Assembly (NCBI GenBank): GCA_003245525.1
Contig: QKCY01000491.1
Span: 1-33,032, forward strand
Origin: Victivallales bacterium
Lineage (GTDB): Bacteria; Verrucomicrobiota; Lentisphaeria; Oligosphaerales; Lenti-02
Length of the DNA stretch: 33,032 nucleotides
Reading direction: 5' to 3'
Shown here: positions 8,441-17,072 of the stretch, one piece after another
Position numbering within the stretch: the stretch's first letter is position 1
How the letters are laid out: each line of letters opens with the position of its first letter
Notes under the pieces: model-generated
Told to the model about the DNA's origin: nothing
Database searches by the model: none
What the model saw: only the letters and a program-made list of their open reading frames with translations
Made by a program: the position numbers and the translations under genes

Positions 8441-9103
8441 ATGTTCATCACGGAGCTATGGTCAAATCCGGTCCACTTCGTCTGCTGGACAGTCATGGTC
8501 GTCTTTTCGGTCTGCTGCCATGAGCTGGCCCACGTCTACGCCGCGCTCAACGAAGGGGACGACACGGCCGCCCGCCGGGGGTATCTCACCCTCGATCCCC
8601 TGAAGCTGATGGGCCCCCAATCGCTGCTCGCGCTCGCCTTTCTCGGCATCGCGTGGGGGGCGGTTCCCGTCACGCTCAGCAAGTTCCGGAACCGCTACAG
8701 CCACGCCCTGGTGGCCGCCTCCGGGCCATCGACCAATCTGTTGCTGGGAGTCGTCTTCGCCTTTGCCGCCGCCTTCGCCATGGCCCACGCCGAGGGAGCG
8801 GAGACCGTCGGCATGTTCGGCACCTTCTTCAAGACCGGCCTGGAGGTGAACTGCATGCTGGCCCTGCTGAACATTCTGCCGATCCCCATGTTCGATGGCT
8901 GGGAAGTGGCCGCCTACGTCGCCCCCTCCCTCAACCGGATCCCCGCCGAAAAGCGCTACGTGGGCGGCTGGATCGCGCTCATGGTGCTCTTCGTCACCCC
9001 GCTCTCCCGGGTCCTCTGGAGCGGGGCTTTCTACTTGCGGGACGTGTTTCTGGACACGGCCATTCGTCTGGTTTCGTTGGTGAGTCCCGCGAACGGCTTG
9101 TAA
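8441..9103 (+). CDS. Site-2 protease-like M50 family membrane metallopeptidase
   Basis: HELAH zinc motif in a first TM, AASGPSTNLLLG, NILPIPMFDGW, multiple TMs. Confidence 0.85.
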   Translation: MFITELWSNPVHFVCWTVMVVFSVCCHELAHVYAALNEGDDTAARRGYLTLDPLKLMGPQSLLALAFLGIAWGAVPVTLSKFRNRYSHALVAASGPSTNLLLGVVFAFAAAFAMAHAEGAETVGMFGTFFKTGLEVNCMLALLNILPIPMFDGWEVAAYVAPSLNRIPAEKRYVGGWIALMVLFVTPLSRVLWSGAFYLRDVFLDTAIRLVSLVSPANGL

Positions 9104-9116
9104 GGAACTCCGTCGC

Positions 9117-10742
9117 ATGTTGCGCCGCACTCTCATCGCCCTCATGCCCTTGGTCATCATCATCGCCTTGCCATTGCTGATGCGCCGGGACGAGGTGAAG
9201 GACGATCCCACGGCCGAGCAGCTGGTCATCGTCAGCCCCCACAACGAAGCCATCCGGTGGGAGTTCGAGAACGCCTTCCAGAAGTACTGCCGGGAACGCT
9301 ACAACCGCAAGGTGGACATCGACTGGCGGACGCCCGGGGGGACCAGCGAGATCATCCTCTACCTCCAGGGCGGCTACGTGGCCTCCTTCCGCCAAGCCTG
9401 GGAACAGCAGGACAAGGAATGGAGCAGCCAGATCGAGGCCGGATTCCTGGACCGCAAGCTCAAGCAGGCGGACGCCGACGCCACCGTCTGGGAGGCCCGC
9501 CAGACCTTCCTCGCCTCTTCGGCCAGTGTCGGCATCGACATTCTGTTCGGCGGCGGACAGTACGACCTCGCCAACCTCGCCAAACAGGGCATCCTGGTCC
9601 CCGCCGGGGTGCGCGAGCGCCATCCCGAGTGGTTCGCCGGCCCCCAACCCATCCTGGACAACGGGTTGAGCGGCGAAATCTGGTGCGACCCCAACGACTG
9701 CTACTACGGGGCCTGCCTTTCCTCCTTCGGCATCTGCTACAATCTCGACCGACTGGCGGCCCTTGGCTACGACGTCAACGATCCCGCCGCCCTGCCCTCC
9801 ACCTGGGAAAGTCTCGCCGATCCCCGGCTCTTCGGCCAAGTGGCCGCCGCCGATCCCTCCAAGAGCGGTTCGATCACCAAGTGCTTCGAGATGCTGGTCC
9901 AGCAGCGCATGGCCCAAACCGTGCAGGCCGCCGGACCGGATCTCTCCCAGGAGCAGTTGGCCGCCGCCGTCGGCCAGGGCTGGGTGGACGCCATGGACCT
10001 GATCAAACGCATTGGCGGCAACTCCCGCTACTACACCTTCTCCGCCAGCAAGGTGCCGGTGGACGTGGCGCGAGGCAATCTGGCGGCAGGCATGTGCATC
10101 GACTTCTACGGCGGCAGCCAGGCCGAGTGGGAGGAACTGCACGTGGGGCGCGAGACCATGCGCTACGTGACCCCCGAGGGAGGTTCCTCCATCTCCGCCG
10201 ACCCGATCGGCATCCTGCGCGGGGCTCCGCACCGTGACTTGGCCGAGCTGTTTGTGGATTTCGTCCTCTCGCCCGAGGGGCAGAAGCTCTGGGGCTACCG
10301 GGTCGGCGAGCCGGGCGGCCCGGTGCAGTACGCCTTGCGCCGTCCGCCGATCCGCCGCGACTTCTACACCCCCGAATACCAGGTCCATATGTCGGACCCG
10401 AACTACAACCCCTTCGTCCTGGCCGCCGAGTTCGAGTACCATGGCGAGTGGACCGGGCCTCTCTTCGGCCTGATCCGCGTACTGCTGCGGGCCATGGTCA
10501 TCGATCCCCATCCCGAACTGCGCGATGCCTGGCAGGCCATCCTCGATGCCGGTGGCCCCGAGGCCGTTCCCGACGCCATGGCCGCCCTGCGCCGCCTGCC
10601 CTTCGAGCTGAAGGATGCGGGAGCGGAGGCCAAGGCGATTCGCCTGCCCGAGGACCGCGTCTTCCGGATGCGGGACTGGGGCGAGTTCTTCCGCGCCTCC
10701 TACCGGGAGGCCGAACGCCTGGCCCGTACCCATGCCCCCTGA
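9117..10742 (+). CDS. Extracellular solute-binding protein (family 1-like), N-terminal membrane anchor
   Basis: MLRRTLIALMPLVIIIALPLLMRRDEVKDD then LVIVSPHNEAIRWEFENAFQKYCRERYNRKVDIDW...GGGQYDLANLAKQGILVP...SGEIWCDPNDCYYGACLSSFGICYN...LADPRLFGQVAAADPSKSGS; typical binding-protein fold signatures. Confidence 0.82.
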   Translation: MLRRTLIALMPLVIIIALPLLMRRDEVKDDPTAEQLVIVSPHNEAIRWEFENAFQKYCRERYNRKVDIDWRTPGGTSEIILYLQGGYVASFRQAWEQQDKEWSSQIEAGFLDRKLKQADADATVWEARQTFLASSASVGIDILFGGGQYDLANLAKQGILVPAGVRERHPEWFAGPQPILDNGLSGEIWCDPNDCYYGACLSSFGICYNLDRLAALGYDVNDPAALPSTWESLADPRLFGQVAAADPSKSGSITKCFEMLVQQRMAQTVQAAGPDLSQEQLAAAVGQGWVDAMDLIKRIGGNSRYYTFSASKVPVDVARGNLAAGMCIDFYGGSQAEWEELHVGRETMRYVTPEGGSSISADPIGILRGAPHRDLAELFVDFVLSPEGQKLWGYRVGEPGGPVQYALRRPPIRRDFYTPEYQVHMSDPNYNPFVLAAEFEYHGEWTGPLFGLIRVLLRAMVIDPHPELRDAWQAILDAGGPEAVPDAMAALRRLPFELKDAGAEAKAIRLPEDRVFRMRDWGEFFRASYREAERLARTHAP

Positions 10743-12786
10743 TGCCGCGACGATCCCCGCCTACCGCCGGAAGGAACTGGCCTACGAGGTCATCGTCCTC
10801 CTGCTGGGCATCCCGTTCCTCCTCATGCTGGCGGCCTGCGCCGACGGCGACGAGGCGCTCTTTGCGCCCTGGGGCCAAGTCTCGCCCATCCTGCTCTCCC
10901 TGGCGGGCGGCTATCTGCTGCTGGTCGTCGGCGGCTTTCTGGTCCCGGCCTGGCGGGGCAGTTCTCCGGGCCACTTGACCCGCAGTGTGCTCTCTCTGGC
11001 CTTCGTGCCCATCTACATTCTCATGTTCTCCGTCCACAAGGGGCTGGCCCTGACTGGCTTTGCCTGGAGCTACCTCGCCTCCCAGTGTCTGCTGCGGGCT
11101 TCGTCGGCGGAGAGCGCGGAGGAGGACTACGAGGGTTTGGCCTTCTCGGTCTCCGTGCTGGTCATGGCAGGCACCCTTGCGGCCGCCTTGCTGGACACCG
11201 GCTACGGTCTGCTCTTCGGCATGGTCGGCCAAGTGGCGGCCTGGCTCTTCGCCGTGCTGGCGGTGGCTGCTCTCACGATCCTGCGCACTCCCGCCGTGCC
11301 ATCGCGGGCCCTGGGCACCATCGAACATCTGCTGACCGGGTTGGGACTGGTCTGCCTGACCCAACCGGAGTGGCGGGATGCGGCCTTGCCCATCTTCGCC
11401 GCCCGGCTGGCCCTTACCGTGCTGCGCGGCTGGGAGAGGCGCTACGGATTCGACTCTCTCTGGCGGCACCTCACGGAACGGCCCACCCATCTGCTGGTCC
11501 TCAGCTTCGCGGCCGTGATTCTGGTCGGGACCCTGATCCTCACCCTGCCAGTCGCCACCAGCCACCATGTGGGCCTTTCGCCTCTCGACGCCCTGTTCAC
11601 CTCCACTAGCGCCACCTGCGTGACCGGACTGATCGTGGTGGATACGGGCAGTGCCTTCTCCCTCTTCGGCCAACTCGTGGTGCTGGCCCTGATCCAGATC
11701 GGCGGCCTCGGCATCATGACCATATCGATCTTCGCCGCCCTCGCGCTCGGTCGCCGAGTCGGTCTGCGCAGCGAATTCGCCGTAGGCGAGATGATCGGGG
11801 AGCAACGCAACCGCATGGCCCGACGCCTGTTGTACTTCATCGTCCTGGTCACGGCAGTCATCGAACTGGCCGGAGCCGTGGCTCTGGCCTACGGCTTCCG
11901 CCAGTACCAGGGCTACGGCCTGGGCAAGGCGGCGTACTACGGACTGTTCCACAGCATCAGCGCCTTCTGCAACGCCGGGTTCGCCCTCTTTGCGGACAGT
12001 TTCGTCGGCTTGGCCAACGTCCCCTTCTTCCCTCTGGTTCTCTCGGCCCTGATCACGCTGGGCGGGCTGGGCTTCGGCGTGCTCTACACCCTCTTCCGCC
12101 TGCCGGGCAGCCGGCGCGCCAACTATGGCCCGCACGTGAAACTGGTCCTGGTGACCAGTGTGGTGCTGACCGTGGGGGGAACAGTCTTCTTCCTGATCGC
12201 GGAGCGTAGCCATTCGCTGGCCGGGCTCTCCCTCCGCGACTCCCTGGTGAACGCCTGGTTCCAGTCGGTCACTGCCCGCACGGCCGGCTTCAACACCGTC
12301 GATCTCACTCAGTTCTCCGCCGCTTCGAACCTGCTGATGAACCTCCTCATGTTTATCGGTGCGGCCCCTGGCTCCACCGGCGGCGGGGTGAAGGTGACAA
12401 CCATCGCCGTGCTGTTCCTGCTCGTCCGCTCGGTGCTCCGCGGCCATGAGCGGGTCAACGCTTTTGGCCGCTGCATCGAGCCCGCGACCGTGGTGAAGTC
12501 CACGGTCCTCATCTGCCTCTCCGCCCTGGCGGTGACCGTGTCGGCCATGGTCCTGCTCGTCACCCAGCACATCTCCACCGTGGACCTCCTCTTCGAGACC
12601 GTCTCCGCCTTTGGCACGGTCGGCCTTTCGCGCGGTGCCACGGGGCAACTGGACGCCCTGGGCAAACTCGTCATCGTCGGACTCATGTTCATTGGCCGCG
12701 TCGGCCCTCTCACCCTTCTCGTCATGATGCGTCCCCGCCGGGGTTCCAGCATCGAGTACCCAGCCGCCCGCGTCATGGTGGGCTAG
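10732..12786 (+). CDS. TrkH/KtrB family potassium uptake protein with ~250-aa N-terminal membrane extension
   Basis: Core DALFTSTSATCVTGLIVVDTG, LIQIGGLGIMT, HSISAFCNAGFALF, TARTAGFNTVDL, APGSTGGGVKV, FETVSAFGTVGLS. Start MPPDAATIPAYRR overlaps the upstream stop by 11 nt. Confidence 0.92.
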   Translation: MPPDAATIPAYRRKELAYEVIVLLLGIPFLLMLAACADGDEALFAPWGQVSPILLSLAGGYLLLVVGGFLVPAWRGSSPGHLTRSVLSLAFVPIYILMFSVHKGLALTGFAWSYLASQCLLRASSAESAEEDYEGLAFSVSVLVMAGTLAAALLDTGYGLLFGMVGQVAAWLFAVLAVAALTILRTPAVPSRALGTIEHLLTGLGLVCLTQPEWRDAALPIFAARLALTVLRGWERRYGFDSLWRHLTERPTHLLVLSFAAVILVGTLILTLPVATSHHVGLSPLDALFTSTSATCVTGLIVVDTGSAFSLFGQLVVLALIQIGGLGIMTISIFAALALGRRVGLRSEFAVGEMIGEQRNRMARRLLYFIVLVTAVIELAGAVALAYGFRQYQGYGLGKAAYYGLFHSISAFCNAGFALFADSFVGLANVPFFPLVLSALITLGGLGFGVLYTLFRLPGSRRANYGPHVKLVLVTSVVLTVGGTVFFLIAERSHSLAGLSLRDSLVNAWFQSVTARTAGFNTVDLTQFSAASNLLMNLLMFIGAAPGSTGGGVKVTTIAVLFLLVRSVLRGHERVNAFGRCIEPATVVKSTVLICLSALAVTVSAMVLLVTQHISTVDLLFETVSAFGTVGLSRGATGQLDALGKLVIVGLMFIGRVGPLTLLVMMRPRRGSSIEYPAARVMVG

Positions 12787-12845
12787 GCCGCGCCAAGCGG
12801 CGGAACCGAGGCTATGTTCCGCCAGCAACCGAAGGAACCAACGGG

Positions 12846-13523
12846 ATGAAGCGACAGATTGCAGTGATCGGACTCGGTATCTTCGGCCGGGAAGTGGCCC
12901 TGTCCTTGGCCCAACGCGGGTTCTCGGTGATGGCCATCGATGCCGAAGCCGAGCCCGTGGAGGAGATCAAGGACGACGTGGCCCAGGCCCTGGTGCTGGA
13001 CACCACCAACGAGCACGCCCTGCTCGAAGCCAAGATCGACGAGATCGAGGTGGTGGTGAACGCCATCGGCACCCAGCACATCGAGAATAGCATCCTCACC
13101 ACCGCCCTCCTCCGCCAGCTTGGCGTCTCCCATATCATCGCCCGCGCCACTGCGCCCCTCCATGCCCGCATCCTCCGCCAGGTGGGTGCCCATGAGGTCG
13201 TGAACCCCGAGGAGGACATGGCCCGCAAGCTCGCCCACCAGCTCGCCCGGCCCGGCCTGCGGGAAATCCTCCCCCTGGCCGAGGACGTCTGCGTGGCGGA
13301 GCTTCCCGTGCCCGCCAGTTTCGTCGGGCGCACCCTCGCCCAGCTCGACGTGCGGCGGCATTACGGGGTCAACGTCATCGGCGTCCAGCGCCTGCCCGCT
13401 GGCGGCGGCGAGCGCCGCATGGTCCTGAACATCGTGCCCAACCAGGACGCCTTCCAGGAAGGCGACGTGCTGGTGGTCATCGGTCGCGACGAGGATGTGG
13501 ACCGCCTCGGCGGTCTGGGTTGA
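12846..13523 (+). CDS. TrkA/KtrA family potassium uptake regulator (NAD-binding RCK)
   Basis: MKRQIAVIGLGIFGREVALSLAQRGFSVMAIDAE; RCK_N/RCK_C layout, 225 aa, immediately downstream of trkH-like gene. Confidence 0.93.
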   Translation: MKRQIAVIGLGIFGREVALSLAQRGFSVMAIDAEAEPVEEIKDDVAQALVLDTTNEHALLEAKIDEIEVVVNAIGTQHIENSILTTALLRQLGVSHIIARATAPLHARILRQVGAHEVVNPEEDMARKLAHQLARPGLREILPLAEDVCVAELPVPASFVGRTLAQLDVRRHYGVNVIGVQRLPAGGGERRMVLNIVPNQDAFQEGDVLVVIGRDEDVDRLGGLG

Positions 13524-13526
13524 TTC

Positions 13527-13669
13527 ATTCACCACGAAGGCACGAAGAACACGAAGTGAAGACAGTAGGAGCAGAGACAGTCCCGCACACCGCCCGGAGA
13601 CTCCGGGCGATGTGCGCTGTATTCCTCTCTCTTGCTTCCCTTCGTGACCTTCGTGCCTTCGTGGTGAAT
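13527..13669. repeat. Intergenic inverted repeat B (CACGAAGG type) with nested hairpin
   Basis: Perfect 21-bp arms ATTCACCACGAAGGCACGAAG (13527-13547) / CTTCGTGCCTTCGTGGTGAAT (13649-13669). Nested hairpin CGCACACCGCCCGGAG (13584-13599) / CTCCGGGCGATGTGCG (13601-13616). Confidence 0.95.
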
Positions 13670-13698
13670 ACGGTTTTCTAGGAGAAAGGAAAACGGCG

Positions 13699-15096
13699 GT
13701 GAATGCTCCGTTGCTTGGCTTCTGTCCCATCGGGAAGTTCGTCTTCAGCAACGCGGACGCCGTCCGCCTGAAGGGGGAGATCCGGGCGCGGCTGCTCTCC
13801 TGGCAGATTCCCTTTGTGGATTTGGAGGGCGTCCTGGAGGACGGTTTGGTCAAGGACCAGGCCCACGTCAACGCCGTGGTCGACCACTTCCGCGCCGCCG
13901 GGGTGGAGGCGCTGTTCATGCCCCACTGCAACTTCGGCACCGAGGGCGCCGTCGGGATGATCGCCCGCAAACTCGGCGTGCCCGTGCTCCTCTGGGGGCC
14001 CCGCGACGAGGCCCCGCTGCCCGACGGCACCCGCCTGCGCGACACCCTCTGCGGCCTCTTCGCCTCCAGCAACGTCCTGCGCAAGCTCGGCGTCCCCTTC
14101 ACCTACCTGGAGAACTGCCGCCTGGACGATCCCCCCTTCGCCCAAGGGCTCGACACCTTCCTCCGCGCCGCCCACGCCGCCAACGCCCTCCGCCAGGGCA
14201 TCAAGATCGGCCATATCGGCCAGCGTATCGACTTCTTCTGGACCACCATCGTCAACGAGCGCGAACTGCTTGAGCGTTTCAACGTCGAGGTCCTTCCCCT
14301 CGATCTGGTGGACTTCATCGCCCAATCGAAGGACCGGGTCCGCCAGGGCCGCGCGGGGTACGAGAAGGAACTGGCCGAACTGCGCCAGCACGCCCAGATC
14401 ACCGGGTTCACAGACGATACCCCCATGCTCCACGTCCTCGCCATGCGCGACCAGATGCTCGCCCTCGGCGAGACCCATGGCCTCGACGCCCTGGCCGTGC
14501 AGGAGTTCACCTCCCTGGTCGATGCTATGGGCGCCTACTGCTGCTACGCGGAGTCTGCCGTGGGCGACCGCCTCACCATCGCCTACGAATCCGACCTCCA
14601 TGGAGCCATCAGCAACGTCCTCGCCCAGCGCGCCACCCTCGGCAGCAGCCCCGCCTTCCTGGCCGAATTCGTCGTCCGCCACCCCGAGAACGACAACGCC
14701 GGCTGCGTCTGGCACGCCGGTGCCCCCCTCAGCCTCCGCGACCCCGCCGACCCCCTCCGCATCGGCCAGCATTGGATTCTCCCCAGCCCCCTTGCCGGCA
14801 TGACCCACTTCCGCCTCCGCCCCGGAGACGTCACCATGGCCCGCTTCGACGGCGCGGGCGACGACTACCAGCTCGCCATCGGCCAAGCCGCCACCTGCGA
14901 CGGCCCCGCCACCCAGAACAACTACTGCTGGGTCGAAGTCGACAACTGGCCCCACTGGGAGCGCACCCTCATGGAAGGCCCCTTCATCCACCACATGGCC
15001 ATGGTCTACGGCCATTGCGGCGACGCCCTCCAAGAAGCCTGCAAATACATCCCCAACCTTGCTCCGGTACGGCTGGATGGAGACAAGCAGAGATAA
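13699..15096 (+). CDS. L-fucose/L-arabinose isomerase-like family protein
   Basis: GTG start; fold-type motifs FRAAGVEALFMPHCNFGTEGAVGMIARKLGVPVLLWGPRDE, IKIGHIGQRIDFFWTTIVNERELLERFNVEVLPLDLVDFI, CYAESAVGDRLTIAYESDLHGAIS. Confidence 0.72.
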   Translation: MNAPLLGFCPIGKFVFSNADAVRLKGEIRARLLSWQIPFVDLEGVLEDGLVKDQAHVNAVVDHFRAAGVEALFMPHCNFGTEGAVGMIARKLGVPVLLWGPRDEAPLPDGTRLRDTLCGLFASSNVLRKLGVPFTYLENCRLDDPPFAQGLDTFLRAAHAANALRQGIKIGHIGQRIDFFWTTIVNERELLERFNVEVLPLDLVDFIAQSKDRVRQGRAGYEKELAELRQHAQITGFTDDTPMLHVLAMRDQMLALGETHGLDALAVQEFTSLVDAMGAYCCYAESAVGDRLTIAYESDLHGAISNVLAQRATLGSSPAFLAEFVVRHPENDNAGCVWHAGAPLSLRDPADPLRIGQHWILPSPLAGMTHFRLRPGDVTMARFDGAGDDYQLAIGQAATCDGPATQNNYCWVEVDNWPHWERTLMEGPFIHHMAMVYGHCGDALQEACKYIPNLAPVRLDGDKQR

Positions 15097-15133
15097 CCGG
15101 CGGCACGGCGCACGGGCCGGAACGGGTCTTCGC

Positions 15134-15205
15134 TCGTAGTCCAGGCTTCAGCCTGCTGTTCCCTAGATCGCGCCGGAAAGGCACAGGCTGAAGCCTGGAC
15201 TACGA
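15134..15205. repeat. Intergenic inverted repeat C (TCGTAGTCCAGGCTTCAGCCTG type)
   Basis: Perfect 22-bp arms 15134-15155 / 15184-15205. Each arm itself contains CAGGCT-N2-AGCCTG. Confidence 0.95.
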
Positions 15206-15311
15206 ACGGGAACAGCCGTGAGAGTAGACCTTGGGATGGGGCCGGTATATCTTGGGTGGCGGCGTGGCCGCCCGGACAGTCGTCTGGGCGGTGGTATCTG
15301 GAGTGGATGCC

Positions 15312-17072
15312 ATGGTGACCAGACGAATCATCGGCGGTGTAGCGCTTGCGGCACTTGCCGTTGTATCCTTGGCGGCTGAGGAAGAGGCTGCAATGAAACA
15401 GGCACAGACTGGGAATGGGGCGGTTCTTCTGGAGGATGTCCCGTGGGTCGGATTCTACCAGGGGCCCAAGAAGGGCAATCCCGAGGACCATCCGTTGCCC
15501 TCGGTCATGCGGGCGTTGATGGAGTATCTGGGCGACGACCTGGAGTTGCCTCATTTTGCCGACCAGCGGGGGAAGTGGCGGTGGCCGGCGTGCGCGCTGT
15601 TCCACGGGGTCACGGGGTCGGGATTCGGCTTTGCGTGGCAGCAGCCCTATGGCGAAGGCTACCTTGGCAAGGAGCTGTTCCATACCTACGAGCGGTCGTT
15701 CGCGGTGGCGGGGTACGAGTGCCAGACGCTCCTGCGACCGGCATTCGCGGCCAAAATGGACTATGCGGGGCCGATCAGCGACGACGGGCAGGAGTACCGC
15801 CGCCGGATCGTGGAGAGCATCCGGGACCACCGTGTGCCAGTGATCGCCATCGGGGTGATCGGGCCCGACGAGCCATGCCTGATCTGCGGATTCGAGGCGG
15901 ATGGAGAAGTGATTACGGGGTGGAACTTCTTTCTGGACGAAGTCCGCAAGGACTCTCGGGCCAGCCTGGATGCCGACGGTCGGTTCGCGGTGCGCGATTG
16001 GTTCCGTGACCTGCGTGGCATCGTCCTCCCCGGTCACCCGCTCGCCCAGCCCCCGGATCGCCGCGAACTCTGCATCGAAGCACTCCAGCGGGATTTGGCC
16101 CTGCTGTGCGATTGCGGTTCGGCCGACAACCCGATGGGAGTTGCGGCCTACCAGGCGTGGCTGGAATACCTGCTCAAGCCAGTGCCCGAAGCCGTGGCTG
16201 GCGACCCGCGCCAGATCGAACCCCTGTACGGCAAGCACAACGATCCGATTGGCGAGTTGGCCGAACGCCGCGCCTATGCCGCAACCTTCCTGGACCAAGC
16301 CGTAGACCTTCTCCCGACCGCCGCCGAACTGCGCCAAGCCCCTTATTGCGACCAGGCCATGCACGATCTGCTCTGGCGGGTCTGGCAGACCCTCGGCGTC
16401 TGGCACAAGACCGACGACGACAAGCTCCGGCGTTTCGCCCAGCCGGAATTCCGCCGGGAGTTGGCGGCGCTGGTCCGCCGGTTGCAGGCGTGGGATTTGG
16501 AGTCGGCGAGCCACATCCGCGCCGCCCTTTTGCAGTTGGGTGTGCCAGAGACCGACCTGCCCACTCTACCGACGCTACCGCCCATCGAGGGCTTGCGTGA
16601 CCTCGGCGTCGAGCACCCGTTGCCGGGTCGGCTTGGCCGCCTGTGGGAGACGCCCGAACCGGCCATCCCCGGCGTGCCTGCCCCGGCTGGTTTCGGTCTG
16701 GGCGACGCGGTCCAAGCCGCGACTGCGGCGACCGACCGGCCCATCACCACCGCCCTCCCCGCCGATGGCAATCTGCGCACCTGGGCCGCGCAGGCCGGCT
16801 GGGAGGTGAAGATCGTGGACCTGCTGCCGGACGAACCCCTCATCACGCGCGCGCAACGGATCAACGACGTGATCGTCTCCTGTCTCTATGGTTTGCCCGT
16901 AGCAACCACCCACGATGGCCGCCCGGTGGTCGTAGTCGGCTACAACCACCTGGCCGGGGAGACGCTCCGGGTCCGCCTGCCGGGCCAACGGAACGACGAA
17001 CCCACCGCCCAGATCCGGCTCGACGATCCGGGCTGGGGGCCAACCTGGGTCTTCCTGGTCGGCAGGAAGTAG
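15312..17072 (+). CDS. Secreted protein of unknown function (BtrH/C39-peptidase-like features possible)
   Basis: MVTRRIIGGVALAALAVVSLAAEEE signal peptide; VPVIAIGVIGPDEPCLICGFEADGEVITGW and GRPVVVVGYNHLAGETLRV resemble BtrH/C39-like segments. Weak functional evidence. Confidence 0.6.
   Translation: MVTRRIIGGVALAALAVVSLAAEEEAAMKQAQTGNGAVLLEDVPWVGFYQGPKKGNPEDHPLPSVMRALMEYLGDDLELPHFADQRGKWRWPACALFHGVTGSGFGFAWQQPYGEGYLGKELFHTYERSFAVAGYECQTLLRPAFAAKMDYAGPISDDGQEYRRRIVESIRDHRVPVIAIGVIGPDEPCLICGFEADGEVITGWNFFLDEVRKDSRASLDADGRFAVRDWFRDLRGIVLPGHPLAQPPDRRELCIEALQRDLALLCDCGSADNPMGVAAYQAWLEYLLKPVPEAVAGDPRQIEPLYGKHNDPIGELAERRAYAATFLDQAVDLLPTAAELRQAPYCDQAMHDLLWRVWQTLGVWHKTDDDKLRRFAQPEFRRELAALVRRLQAWDLESASHIRAALLQLGVPETDLPTLPTLPPIEGLRDLGVEHPLPGRLGRLWETPEPAIPGVPAPAGFGLGDAVQAATAATDRPITTALPADGNLRTWAAQAGWEVKIVDLLPDEPLITRAQRINDVIVSCLYGLPVATTHDGRPVVVVGYNHLAGETLRVRLPGQRNDEPTAQIRLDDPGWGPTWVFLVGRK

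Noticed and set aside
8994-10733. 579-aa minus-strand ORF opposite the solute-binding protein
   Set aside because: Same GC-skewed shadow-ORF composition; the sense protein has a coherent fold signature.
10498-12828. 776-aa minus-strand ORF opposite trkH
   Set aside because: Antisense artefact rich in H/Q/G/E, with no motifs; the sense TrkH is unambiguous.
12783-14102. Minus-strand 439-aa ORF containing RRHEGHEGKQ
   Set aside because: It reads through inverted repeat B and antisense of ktrA and the isomerase; a spurious product of the CACGAAGG repeat.
13527-15205. CRISPR array or IS element suggested by repeats B and C
   Set aside because: The repeats are inverted pairs, not regularly spaced direct repeats. 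No cas, transposase or target-site duplication was seen.
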